Positions 50,571 to 60,340 of a DNA stretch of 64,000 bases are shown piece by piece. Within the stretch, counting starts at the first letter, position 1, and every line of letters begins with the position of its first letter. This DNA comes from Zeugodacus cucurbitae (Eukaryota; Arthropoda; Insecta; Diptera; Tephritidae), in the NCBI RefSeq assembly GCF_028554725.1, contig NC_071670.1, positions 7,182,501 through 7,246,500 of the forward strand. Reading direction: 5' to 3'. A program made the position numbers and the translations under genes. The notes under the pieces were generated by a model, which did not search any database, had not been told where the DNA came from, and saw only the letters and a list, made by a program, of their open reading frames with translations.

Positions 50571-52108
50571 GTGAGTGAGTGTTTTGAGTACTGTAACATA
50601 AACAAACGGATTAGAGTTTAAAAACAGATCACAGTAAAAAAAAAACAACAAACAAAATTAGAAAAAAAACAAATTCAAATAAAAATTATACTAAAGGTAA
50701 AAAAAAATTTGAATTAAAAAATCACATTTTTAAATACTGCAAAAAATTTATTTTTTAAATCTGACAGTGACAAAAAATTTACCACATAAATTAAAAGAGA
50801 TATTTTTTGGCGTTACATTAAGTGAAAAAAAAGTTCAAAAATCAATTTTTAATGTAAAAACCCGCTCAGAAAGTGTGCAATTAAAACATTTGAAGCTGGT
50901 GAAAATAAAAATTGTTAATAAATTTTATGCTCAAAAATCAATAATTTCAAAAAAAGTTGAAAAATATTTGAAATTAAAATACAGAATATTAAAAAAAAAA
51001 AATATTTGAAAAACTGAAATAAAAACTAATAAATCAAATAGTCAAAAAATATTGAAAGAAATTAAATAAAAGCTAATAAAACAACAATTAGTGCAAAAAC
51101 AGCGTGGCAGAGTCATATATGTATGTGAAAAGTAAGATTTAAGAATTCAACAATTTTAAAAATTAATAAAATACAACTGAGCAAATTATAAAAAAAAAAA
51201 TAAATCAAAAAGTTATCCATAGCCATCTGAGTTGAAGGCCTGTAGATTTAAATAAAATAGCAGACAAATTAAGCGTTAAAATTAAAAAAATTTACAAAAA
51301 AATATGGCATAAAAAATGCAAAATAATCCAGAAAAATAATCCAAAAATATATTAAATTTTTAAATTTTTAGAATATTTCGCAAATTTGTTATGAATTTGC
51401 GCACCGACAAATATAGGTTTATTAAAAAGTTCATTAAAAAAAAAATAGAAAAAATTTTAAATTTAAATATTCTAAAAATATTAATTTTTGTAAAATGAAT
51501 TTTAAATGCAATTTTCATAGTAAAAAGTCATGAATTTCATATAAGAAACAGTATTGGCATTTAAAAACTTAACTTAAATTTAAATTTTTTGTGTCTAAAC
51601 ATATGTATTCTAACATAAAAAATCATAACGAAATACAAAATAAGAGTAAACAATTTTTAAATTAAGATTTATGAAAAATAAAAAAATAAGGAAAAAATAA
51701 AATTTAAAGATATATATAAAATATTGAAAAACTTGAAATTCTAGCTAAATAAATACTAGCTGATTTTTGCAAAAAAAAAAATAAATCTTTAAAACAGAAA
51801 CACTCAAATTTCGTAGAAAATAGAAAAACAATAGTTTATTAAATTTTTAATACAATATATAAAGAAACTATAAAATTTGATAGTTTTTTGTTTTCAATAA
51901 ATTTATAATGCAGAAAAACATTAAAATGTTTGTATAAAATAATCCCAACAAAAACTTAAATAAATTTCTTTAAAATAATTTAATAAAAAAAAAAATTATG
52001 TATATGATTAAATACAGCAAACTTTTAAAGGATTTTTTGGTTTAACTATAATAGTATTTAATTATGCTACACATTTTCCCATTCAGAAAAAAAAAAACGA
52101 AAAAAAAA
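50571..52108. repeat. A/T-rich tract
   Basis: 1.5 kb of A-rich plus-strand DNA (aaaaataaa, aattaaaa) without a clear period. If the island to its left is a first exon, this would be the start of its intron. The Lys-rich frame 50767-51009 (+) is by-product. Confidence 0.55.
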
Positions 52109-52442
52109 TATTCGGTCTACACTTTGCTTCCGCCGTTTTCCAATAGATGCCTCTAGGGTCAAGCACTGGTCGATTAAATCGATTAAATCGTTTTATATCG
52201 ATCTTGGACATTTGTGTCAACATTAACTCAACAAAATATTTCTAGAGATCTGTTTGCATCCCAAACTTATTCTCAACTGAAAATGTCACTTTTTGAGCTG
52301 AATTAACGACATTTGCAGAAGTAGTAGCTGGCGACGGCCAATATTTCGAATAACATTTTTGTAACCATTTTTATACAAAAAAAGCCTTAAATTTACAAAA
52401 AAAAAAAAAAAAAACGGCGGAAGCAAAGTTGTAGACCTAATA
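52109..52442. mobile_element. 330-bp MITE with terminal inverted repeats and TA flanks (Tc1/mariner type)
   Basis: The left end, 52111-52139, reads ttcggtctaca then c-tttgcttccgccgttt. The right end, 52413-52440, is its reverse complement with one changed base and one indel, giving about 28 bp of inverted repeat. TA stands directly outside both ends (52109-52110 and 52441-52442), the target preference of the Tc1/mariner superfamily. The interior is too short for a transposase and has no open frame. It holds a tcgattaaa direct repeat near 52170-52190 and an A-run of about 18 just inside the right end. It is therefore a non-autonomous element; its parent is not in the window. Confidence 0.88.
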
Positions 52443-53030
52443 TTTTCGAGAAATTCAGTTGCGATTTACAAATGAAAATTAGTTAATATAAAAGCTTTCA
52501 ACTCAGACAATATTTTTTTTTCAATTCTAAAAATTAAAACGTTCAAAATAATTCATTTCAGATTACTGCACAAATAATCATAAAACAAATAAAACCATAG
52601 ATGTGGCATATATTATATAAACATAAATTTGAGCATATAAAAGGTGCTTTCAAATCATTCATTTCTAAAACATAAAACAACAAAAAGTGCTAACAATTAA
52701 ACCGATTGATTGATTTCAATTCCATGCATTATATTTAACACACAATAAAGTGCTTTAAACAAGCTTATAGTGTGTGTATGTTTCATGAAGTGATAACAAC
52801 AAAAAGAAGATTAACATTGATAAAATAATGAAAATTAAGTTGTATAAAAACAATAAAAAGGTTTGTTTCTAATTTTTTTATATATATTATTGTACTTTAT
52901 AAATGCATATTTATGTCTAGAAAAAGAAACGCAATTTTTGTACTCTCACGGTTTTTTGGGGGGCGGCGAATCAACACTTCAAATGTGACGAAAAAAATGC
53001 TTCTAAAAAAAAAACTTGAAAAAAACAGGT
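52443..53030. other. A/T-leaning non-coding DNA
   Basis: No gene, RNA or repeat unit recognised. Confidence 0.3.
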
Positions 53031-53500
53031 TTTGAAAAATATTCATAAAAATTAAGAAAATATTTTTCGAAATTTTCAATACTTTTGAAAAAACTATTTT
53101 TCGAAGTTTTCGATATTTTTGAAAATTTTAATTTTTTATAATATCGATTTTTTTTAATCACAACAAATGTTTTTTGACAATTCTCTGAAATTTTATTTTA
53201 GAAATTTCAAGTAAATAGAAGAAAAATATTCATAAAAATTAAGCAAATATTTTTTAAAGTTTTCAATATTTTTGAAAATTTTAACTTTTTTTAATATCGA
53301 TTTTTTTAATCACAAGAAATGTTTTTGACAATTCTCTGAAATTTTATTTTAAAAATTTCAAGTAAAAAGTAGAACAATATTCATAAAAATTAAAAAACTA
53401 TTTTTCGAAGTTTTCGATATTTTTGATAATTTAAAATTTTTTTAATATCGATTTTTTTTATTGCAAGAAATGTTTTTGATAATTTTCAGAATTTTCAGTT
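53030..53500. repeat. AT-rich tandem array, about 152-bp period, three units
   Basis: atatcgatttttt recurs at 53141, 53294 and 53445 (steps 153 and 151). Each is preceded by (a)gttttc(g/a)atatttttga and followed by a caa(g/c)aaatgttttt word, gacaattctctgaaa, and, in two units, atttcaagtaaa and atattcataaaaatta. The period differs from the 22 kb array and I see no shared unit, so the two arrays look independent. Confidence 0.75.
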
Positions 53501-54230
53501 TTTTTCGAATTGTTTTCGGTACTTCACATTTATAGTTTTGGTATAATTTGAAACAATAGTCCAAGTTCAAATTTATTACTTCTCTGTGATAATTCTAAAT
53601 ACATATAGTCAAAGTCCTCAAAAATATGCTTTTGAATATTCTATTAATATTAAGATTGTTCTGACTTGTCTTTGGGGATAATTTTGCACCACGGTTATCA
53701 AGGTCTTGTTGCTGAATCTTATCCCAAATTTGACTTACAAATTTAAGGTTAGTTATGCATATCTAAACCTCTTTCTGACCTACATATACCCGTATAACCT
53801 CAAATTTCTATGTATGTCTCTCTTGGAATATGGGGAACTTATCATCTGGTAATGTAGCCTTAAATGATAACTAAAGCTCAGTTTGTTTAAATTAATTCCA
53901 TGAAACGCAATAGCAAGTATTTAGACCCATTGAAGACAGTATTTGCCGTGATTCAAGAAGCCTAACACTTCTCTTTATAGTTTTGTCTAAAGTTCTTAAT
54001 TTCGATTTTTTTGGTGAACATAACCTAATTTTAAATATATTATTATTGATTTTTGAAACAATGAAGTTACTTTAGCTGCATATTAGATCCCTTCTTCAGT
54101 TAACTAGATAACTTAACCCAACTTCACTCTCTTGCATGTTTTTTTTTACTTTATATTGTTCTGGTGATGAAATCTGTTAGCTCGGGGAATCATTTAGAGT
54201 TCTGTGAAATTGTTTTAACCTAATCTAGGT
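53500..54230. other. Balanced-texture non-coding block
   Basis: No feature is recognised before the start of the 3' end of the minus-strand LINE. Confidence 0.3.
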
Positions 54231-55660
54231 ATTATCCGGGCTCAATTAGCACTATCTGTGCCATTTGATGCACTAGTCGTTGTCCTTTTTTATTTGCTAT
54301 CATGTTTAAGCTTCTCGTTCAAACCATTTTGTTTCGATGCAGCTACTAATATCCGTTATGCTTTTTGTAGACATCCATTCGAGGTTTGATCCTCGATGGA
54401 TCCCCAGTGTTCTGTGTCGGATCTGAAATAGGGCTGGACATTCACAGAGCAAGTCGAAAATTGTTTCCTTATTCCCTGTTAGTTCGCAGCTTCGGCATAT
54501 GTTATTGTAGGGCATACCCATTTTCGACGTATGTTCGCCAAATGGCCAATGCCCTGCTATGGCAGCAGTTAGTCTGAAGATACTGTTCCTTGACTTATTT
54601 AATAAGTCGTAAGTTCTCCTCATGTCGTATTTTCGGCCATATCTGTTTGGTTATTTTGCATTTAGTTGTATTCTTCCATCTGTTGTTTGCTAATTTTTGA
54701 AATTGTTAATTAAACTCTCTTCTGATCGAGCCTAGCGGACTTGGTATTGCCAGCTCGTCAGGAACCCAGATCAAGTCTAGGATGAGCTTATCTTCTAGCG
54801 ATTTCAGTGCCTTCTTGCAAGTTAGGACAATTATTGAATTAGTCGTGGGCGACGACAATGCCAGGAGAGCCGCTTGGCTATCCGTGTATATTGTTGCTTT
54901 ATGTATCCTCTCATAGTTTCTCAATAGAGCACAGGCCTTCTCTATGCCTAGTACTTCCGCTTGGAAGATACTAGCCGAGTTTGGTAAACGGATAGAGAGA
55001 GAAATGTCTAGATCATCGGAAAATACTCCCGTGCCTACACCGCAGTCCATTTTGGACCCGTCGTGCCCTATTCTTCCCATTCTCCATTCTCGTCTAGAAG
55101 GTATCCTCACCTGGAAGTTACTATTGAAATCCAGCTTTGGGAGAATATAGTCTAATTTATGGACTTGTATTCTGAGTTGGTATAGAATTTCACTATGTCC
55201 ATAGTTCTTCTGATTCCAACCTCCTAATTCCTTTATTCTTATTGCAGAACATGCTGCTATTTTGTGAATATGGATGTCTATGGGTAGTTGATGCAGGATC
55301 AGATTAAGCGTATCAGTCGGGTATGACTTGATTGCTCCGGTGACTCCTGCACATGCTGCCCTTTGTATTCCATTTAGTTTTCTGATGTTATATTGTTTCT
55401 TTAGCGCTGGCCACCATACCAACGCTCCGTAAGTAAGTATTGGTCTAATGACAGCCGTATACATCCACATTATTATACGAGGCTTGAGGCCCCAATTCCT
55501 GCTAACAACTCTGTTACAAGTGTAGTAGGCCACAGAGGCTAATGTTCATTTTCCAGTTCAGTTTGGTGTCAATCTCCACCCCTAAGTATTTAGATGTGGG
55601 AGACAGTGAGAGTGTTACACCATTTAGTACTGGAAGACCTAATCTAACCTCTCATTCTTA
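54230..55660 (-). mobile_element. LINE with RNase H domain (I/LOA-like), copy B2
   Basis: Minus-strand 3' half of a non-LTR retrotransposon. Reading from high to low coordinates: RT segment SKYLGVEID with KLNWKMNI (about 55600-55550), thumb block VIRPILTYGALVWWPAL, an RNase H domain, and a C-terminal Cys-rich block ending with a stop at 54306. The 5' part, including the RT catalytic core and any endonuclease, is absent. It is in the same class as the fragment at 13205-14340 and better preserved. I see no convincing target-site duplication. Confidence 0.85.
54306..55533 (-). pseudogene. Broken RT-RNase H polyprotein of LINE B2
   Basis: A 275-codon open stretch (55533-54706) holds the RT thumb and most of an RNase H domain, which removes template RNA. 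Putative acidic catalytic residues are visible in HDGSKM, FQAE and YTDSQAAL. The usual GH...GN segment after WVP is missing through an in-frame deletion of about 33 bp (near 54759), leaving WVPDELA. A frame change near 54715 and another near 54625 separate a further 105-codon stretch (54623-54306) carrying GHWPFGEH and a C-x2-C...C-x-C pattern (ICRSCELTG ... LLCECPAL), the gag-like knuckle typical of I/jockey-type C-termini. A further break near 55535 cuts off the upstream RT part. Non-functional. Confidence 0.85.
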
Positions 55661-56090
55661 TTAAAAGCACCGTTACATCATTCCATCCATCGTCAGTTGG
55701 TCAACCTAATCAAAAATTATACCATTAGCTAATGGCTCAGTTGACTAAAATTATTTCAGGAAACACAAAGTATAGTCTGCTCTTAACTATTTCTATAGTA
55801 AATCGACTTTTTGGCACTACATTGAACATAACCTCATTTTGTATCCTTACTCAAAACTCTATTGAATTCTCATTTCTATTCCTAACATCATCTAGTTACT
55901 CTAGAGAGCATATAGATTCATTAAAACACTATTTTTACAGTTATTTACAAAATCGAACCTAACCTCACATGCTGAAAGAAAGTTTTATGACACTCACTTG
56001 GTATCAAAAAATTATTTTCTAAGTTCTTTCAACGTAAAATAACCAGCTACAATCCTGTACTGCTATTAATCAGCACAATATCGTTATAAA
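55660..56090. other. Non-coding DNA
   Basis: Mixed texture with scattered cctaacctca words (for example near 55966). Nothing else recognised. Confidence 0.3.
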
Positions 56091-57260
56091 TTATAAAAAA
56101 ACAACAACAATAACAAGACAAAATAAATAACTCAACACAACAACAACAACAGCTGCAATAATGTGCCAATAGTTGTTAACAAACTGCTAATAATGTATCG
56201 GCAATTGACAATAGACCATGACAGCAAACTATTACAACAACAACGACAACAACAAAGTTGATAATAATAACAAAAACACCTGGCGCATGCAACACCAGGC
56301 AACAGCAAATCAACAACTTATCACTTGATTTATTAGATTTGACATGAAGATATGTGCATATGCGAGTGTGTATATAAGTGTATAGAGTGTATATAATAGG
56401 TGTGTAAGTGCAGTTATCAGGCAAACCGACATCATCATTAGACGCTGCCAACCAGCTAACTAGCCAACAAGCTAACAATAGGTGTAGTAGTAAAAAAAAA
56501 CGTTGTTGTTGTTGTTGTAGCAATTGCAAATTGTAGCAACAAATTAAATCGCATGCAATCACCACAAGCTGACTGACGCTGCGTTTTCATAGTTGTTGAC
56601 TGATTGCAACAAAAATGTTGGTTATTATTGTTGTTGTTGTTGCATTGCTATTTTTGTTGTTGTTGTTGTAGCAGCTATATCGCACTTATAGTGTTAAAAA
56701 TGATGCCTATGAACGACCGTTGACCGATTCCGGCTGCAACAGTAGCAGCTGACAATTTGCTAGCAACTAGCAATCATTGTAATTTATTGTTGTTTATGTG
56801 CTGTTGTTGTTGTTGTTGCTCGATGTACGATGCATGCCCATTAGTTTTTGTGTCAATTTGCCGTAAATAATTTATCTAACATGTCAATTGGAAATTATTG
56901 ATGCTGCCGCCAATGAATGAACAATGCATTTTGTTGTTGTTGTAACGGCTGCCCACTTTTTGCACCCTCAAGCACGCACACACACAGCAACAAACACTTG
57001 TATAAATATGTAATCGCATTATTTTAGTTAGAATTGTTAGTTTTACAATGCTGACCGACAACAATAATTATCGCTGTTGCTGTTGTTGTTGTTGTCGTAA
57101 TTTCATACACATGCGTAGTGCTGGCAAATTATTGTTGGCATTTTATTATGCCAACTACATGGCATTTATTTGCTGCAGCACGCACGCACATTTTCATGTC
57201 ATGCAATTGTTGTTGTTGTTACTAATAACAGTTTCTTGTTGTTGTTGCTGCAAATAGTTT
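56090..57260. repeat. CAA/TTG triplet-rich block
   Basis: Dense tracts: (CAA)n-type on the plus strand at about 56098-56150 and 56233-56260; TTG/TGT-type at about 56500-56520, 56628-56668, 56795-56818, 56930-56942, 57072-57096, 57205-57225 and 57236-57250. The polarity switches from CAA to TTG within the block. Cys-, Leu- or Val-rich frames on both strands (62-129 codons) are by-products. Confidence 0.65.
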
Positions 57261-57349
57261 GTTTTTAGTCTTATTAAAGTCATTTGCTTGTCAGAACGAA
57301 TTTTAGTGATTTATTTATATGGCGCTTTGATGCTTCCTTTCAAATATTG

Positions 57350-59035
57350 TAGCCTATCCACAGGCGCTATACAAATTTTTGAGGCTTTAATTGCATTAAA
57401 ACGCGGTATGCGTGCAAAAAATGATATTGTAGCATAGACATAATGTCTAAGCTGTTATATAGCTGTCATTTTTTCGGAAAATTTTGAATTTGAAAATTTT
57501 TCAAAAAATTTTGAATTAGAAAATTTTGAAAAAAATATTGAAAAATTTCCAAATTTAAATTTGAAAAATTTCAAAAAAAAAATATATTTTTTTGTTTATG
57601 CTATACTAAAATAGTTGAAAATAATAAATGTATTACATTACTGATATTAATCAATAATTTTATTACAAATATGTACCCTATAATCAGGCGTGAAGTCAAG
57701 TGAATATCAAAATCGTTTAATATTTATATGTAAAACTCCCAAGAAAACATTTCTGAGACGCCATCGAATATTTTTATTGCTTTTTTCATATAAATAATTT
57801 ACTTTGAATTTTATAGTGTATGAATGAAATAACTAATAACCTCCTTCCACGCTTGGAAAATCAGTTCTTTGCTTGAATTTGAGAGAATTATTTTAAAATA
57901 TTCATAAATATATAAAATAATTAAAAGATAGTCGAAAATATTTGTGACTAGTGTAGTCTACTCGCAGGCGCATAGCGCTAAAAAATTTTAAAATCTAAAA
58001 AATAAGGTCTACACATAGGCGCTGAAAGTCAAAACGGGTATGAAATAGACATAAAAAAAAATTTAGTCTACATATAGGCGCTTAATAGAAAAATATGAAT
58101 AAGTTGGACATATTGAAAGAATTAGCAAGATAAATAGCAAATGAACAAATACTTAATCCGAAAATATATGATGGCATATAAAGATTAGAAATATATTCAA
58201 CAATTATCGTCAAATAAATTGATAATCACGAAGGTGCAGCCCACCAATAGGCGCTTCATATTAAAAAATGATTATTGAATGTATTAATATAAAGGAACAG
58301 CACATTTAGTTCTAATAGTTGTGAAAATTTTGGTATATTTGCAATAAGTGTAGTATATATACAGAAGCAAAGGTGCTTAGAGTCTAAAAATGGAAAAATA
58401 ACGAAATTGTAGTCTAACTTTAGGCGCATAAAGTAAAAAAAAAAAATTGATGAAGTATATATAGAGATCAAAAACTTTTTCAAGTTTAATGCAAAAAGTG
58501 GACTATAACATGAAAACTTACAGTACTTTCAAAATATATAGCCTAACTATAGGCGCTTAAAATAGAAATATTTACTTATCGATAATTTTTGAAGCAAGTT
58601 TAATATATCAACAGGTTTATAATGTAAAATGTGTCATACAATATAGGAAATCAAACTATTTTCAAAAACTATAGTCTAATTATAGGCGCTTAAATTAAAA
58701 ATATAAATTTTTCCAAACTTTTTGATGCAAGTTAAGTATATCAGCATGCTTCGAATGCAAAAAATTTGATAAAATAAAAAAACTCAAAGTATTTTCAAAA
58801 AGTATAGCCTAAACACAGGCGCTTGATGATATAAGACTTATTTGTCGACATTTTTTAACCAAGTTTAGCATACTACTACTGCTCTTAATGCATGATTTGG
58901 AAATAATATGAAGAAATTAAAGTATTTAAAAAAAACATAGCCTAACCACAGGCGCTTAACGCTAAAAAATGGCAAAAAAATACATAAATCGGACAAAATA
59001 TAGTCTAGTCCTAGGCGCTGAACGTTTTTTATATA
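57350..59035 (+). repeat. Array of a conserved 18-nt core (TAGYCTANNNNYAGGCGC) with class-like spacing
   Basis: Core copies start at 57350, 57954, 58005, 58064, 58237, 58351 (degenerate), 58410, 58539, 58672, 58805, 58938 and 59001. In every copy TAG and AGGCGC are exactly 12 bases apart. Steps after the first are 51, 59, 173, 114, 59, 129, 133, 133, 133 and 63 bp. From 58410 to 58950 the units align over their whole length (a caagttta.(c/t)atat word and an atgcaaaa word mid-unit, a tattt(t/a)(c/a)aaaa word before each core), so this part is a true tandem array. The core is visibly better conserved than the spacers. No frame is open through the array. I do not recognise the unit. Confidence 0.9.
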
Positions 59036-60340
59036 AATTTCATGCTTTATTAGACTCTTTGAATATCTTCCGGTGCGTTCTTCTTCCACAAAAAAAGAAT
59101 CTTACTCATTAAAGAATCTACTCAGGCTGAATTTCAAGCAATTATGTAGCACAAAAGCGCGACTTTTCTGTCAAAATCTATAAATAAGCAAACAAATATG
59201 TAAAAATATACGCCTATATACATATAATACATACACTTCAGTATGCATAAGTGGCATTTCCACTTATTAAATTTGTTGCTGTAATTGATGCCATTGATTT
59301 TCGTGCGCGGCAATTCAGCGAAATGGGATTAAAACACCTACAGGGAAATTGTGTAAAGCCAACACTGATACTACCAACGGAACAACAACAACATCACCAC
59401 CATCACCAAAGCAAAAACAACAACAAAAACAAAAACAATGCTAACAACTACATATGTAATGCAATAGCTTAGCTATATACATATATGTATGTATGCGTGG
59501 CAACAACAATTTAACCGAAAAATTTATAACCACGCAGAGTACAAAAAACAAAAAAAAAAACCAACAACAACAATAAAAAAGCACGAAATAAAGCGAAAGC
59601 AGCGCGTAACTCGGAAGAGTGACGAGAGACGAAAAAAAAATTAAATAAAAGTGTGTGCGTGCTACAAAAGGAAGCGCCTTCGAAAATCGCATCAACCACT
59701 TTTGAAAAAGCGCCTTGCTGCCACCAAAGACTGCCGCGTAACGGTAGTGGTGGTGGCAAGTAAGCACTGCTTGCTGCCGTTATCCTTCGTGCGCTACAAA
59801 CTTGCACTCCTCATTGATTGCTAGCAATAAAGGCAACAATGCGCGAATAAGGAAGTGTGAAAGCAACAGCAACAACAACAACTACAATAATAATATCGAG
59901 GTATATGCTTAATCGCATGCGTTACGCAAGAAAGTTCGCGCAAAAAGAATTTGTAAGAAATTGAAGCTCCCACTTCGCTTGTGGAGTCTTCAGTTGTCTA
60001 ATTTCTTTTTATTTTCTTTAAGAAATGCGATTTCTGAGTGCCTGCAAGTTTTCGTTTTGACACGAATATAGCCATGAAGTGCCTAGGTGTAAGATAGAAC
60101 TTACCTAGTGTGTCTTGAGGCTTCTTTAAGACTACTTGGACCCTTTATAAAGATATTTTTTTGTATATGAAGTCTCTTATAGGCTATTCTCCGTCTTCTT
60201 AACGCTACCAAAGCTGAATTGAATCGATTTTTCGATTTTTAGCCTTGGAAAATTCATCTACTTCGCGTCTCTCACGTTTCCTATGTCTCCCCGCAATTCA
60301 CAATATGTTAGATCTGATGATGCTACCTAAAACAGCAGAC
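59036..60340. other. Non-coding DNA, CAA-rich in the middle
   Basis: 59200-59920 is CAA-type DNA (tracts near 59385-59430, 59550-59575, 59862-59885) with moderate GC at 59590-59860. 60000-60330 is balanced. Two aagcgcct words (59672 and 59708), the complement of the array word aggcgctt, stand just downstream of the array. Frames 59251-59472 (+) and 59441-59807 (-) are not supported as genes. Confidence 0.35.

Noticed and set aside
57350..59035. CRISPR array
   Set aside because: Core is short and degenerate, spacers are related to each other and longer than CRISPR spacers, no cas genes exist, and the DNA is eukaryotic.
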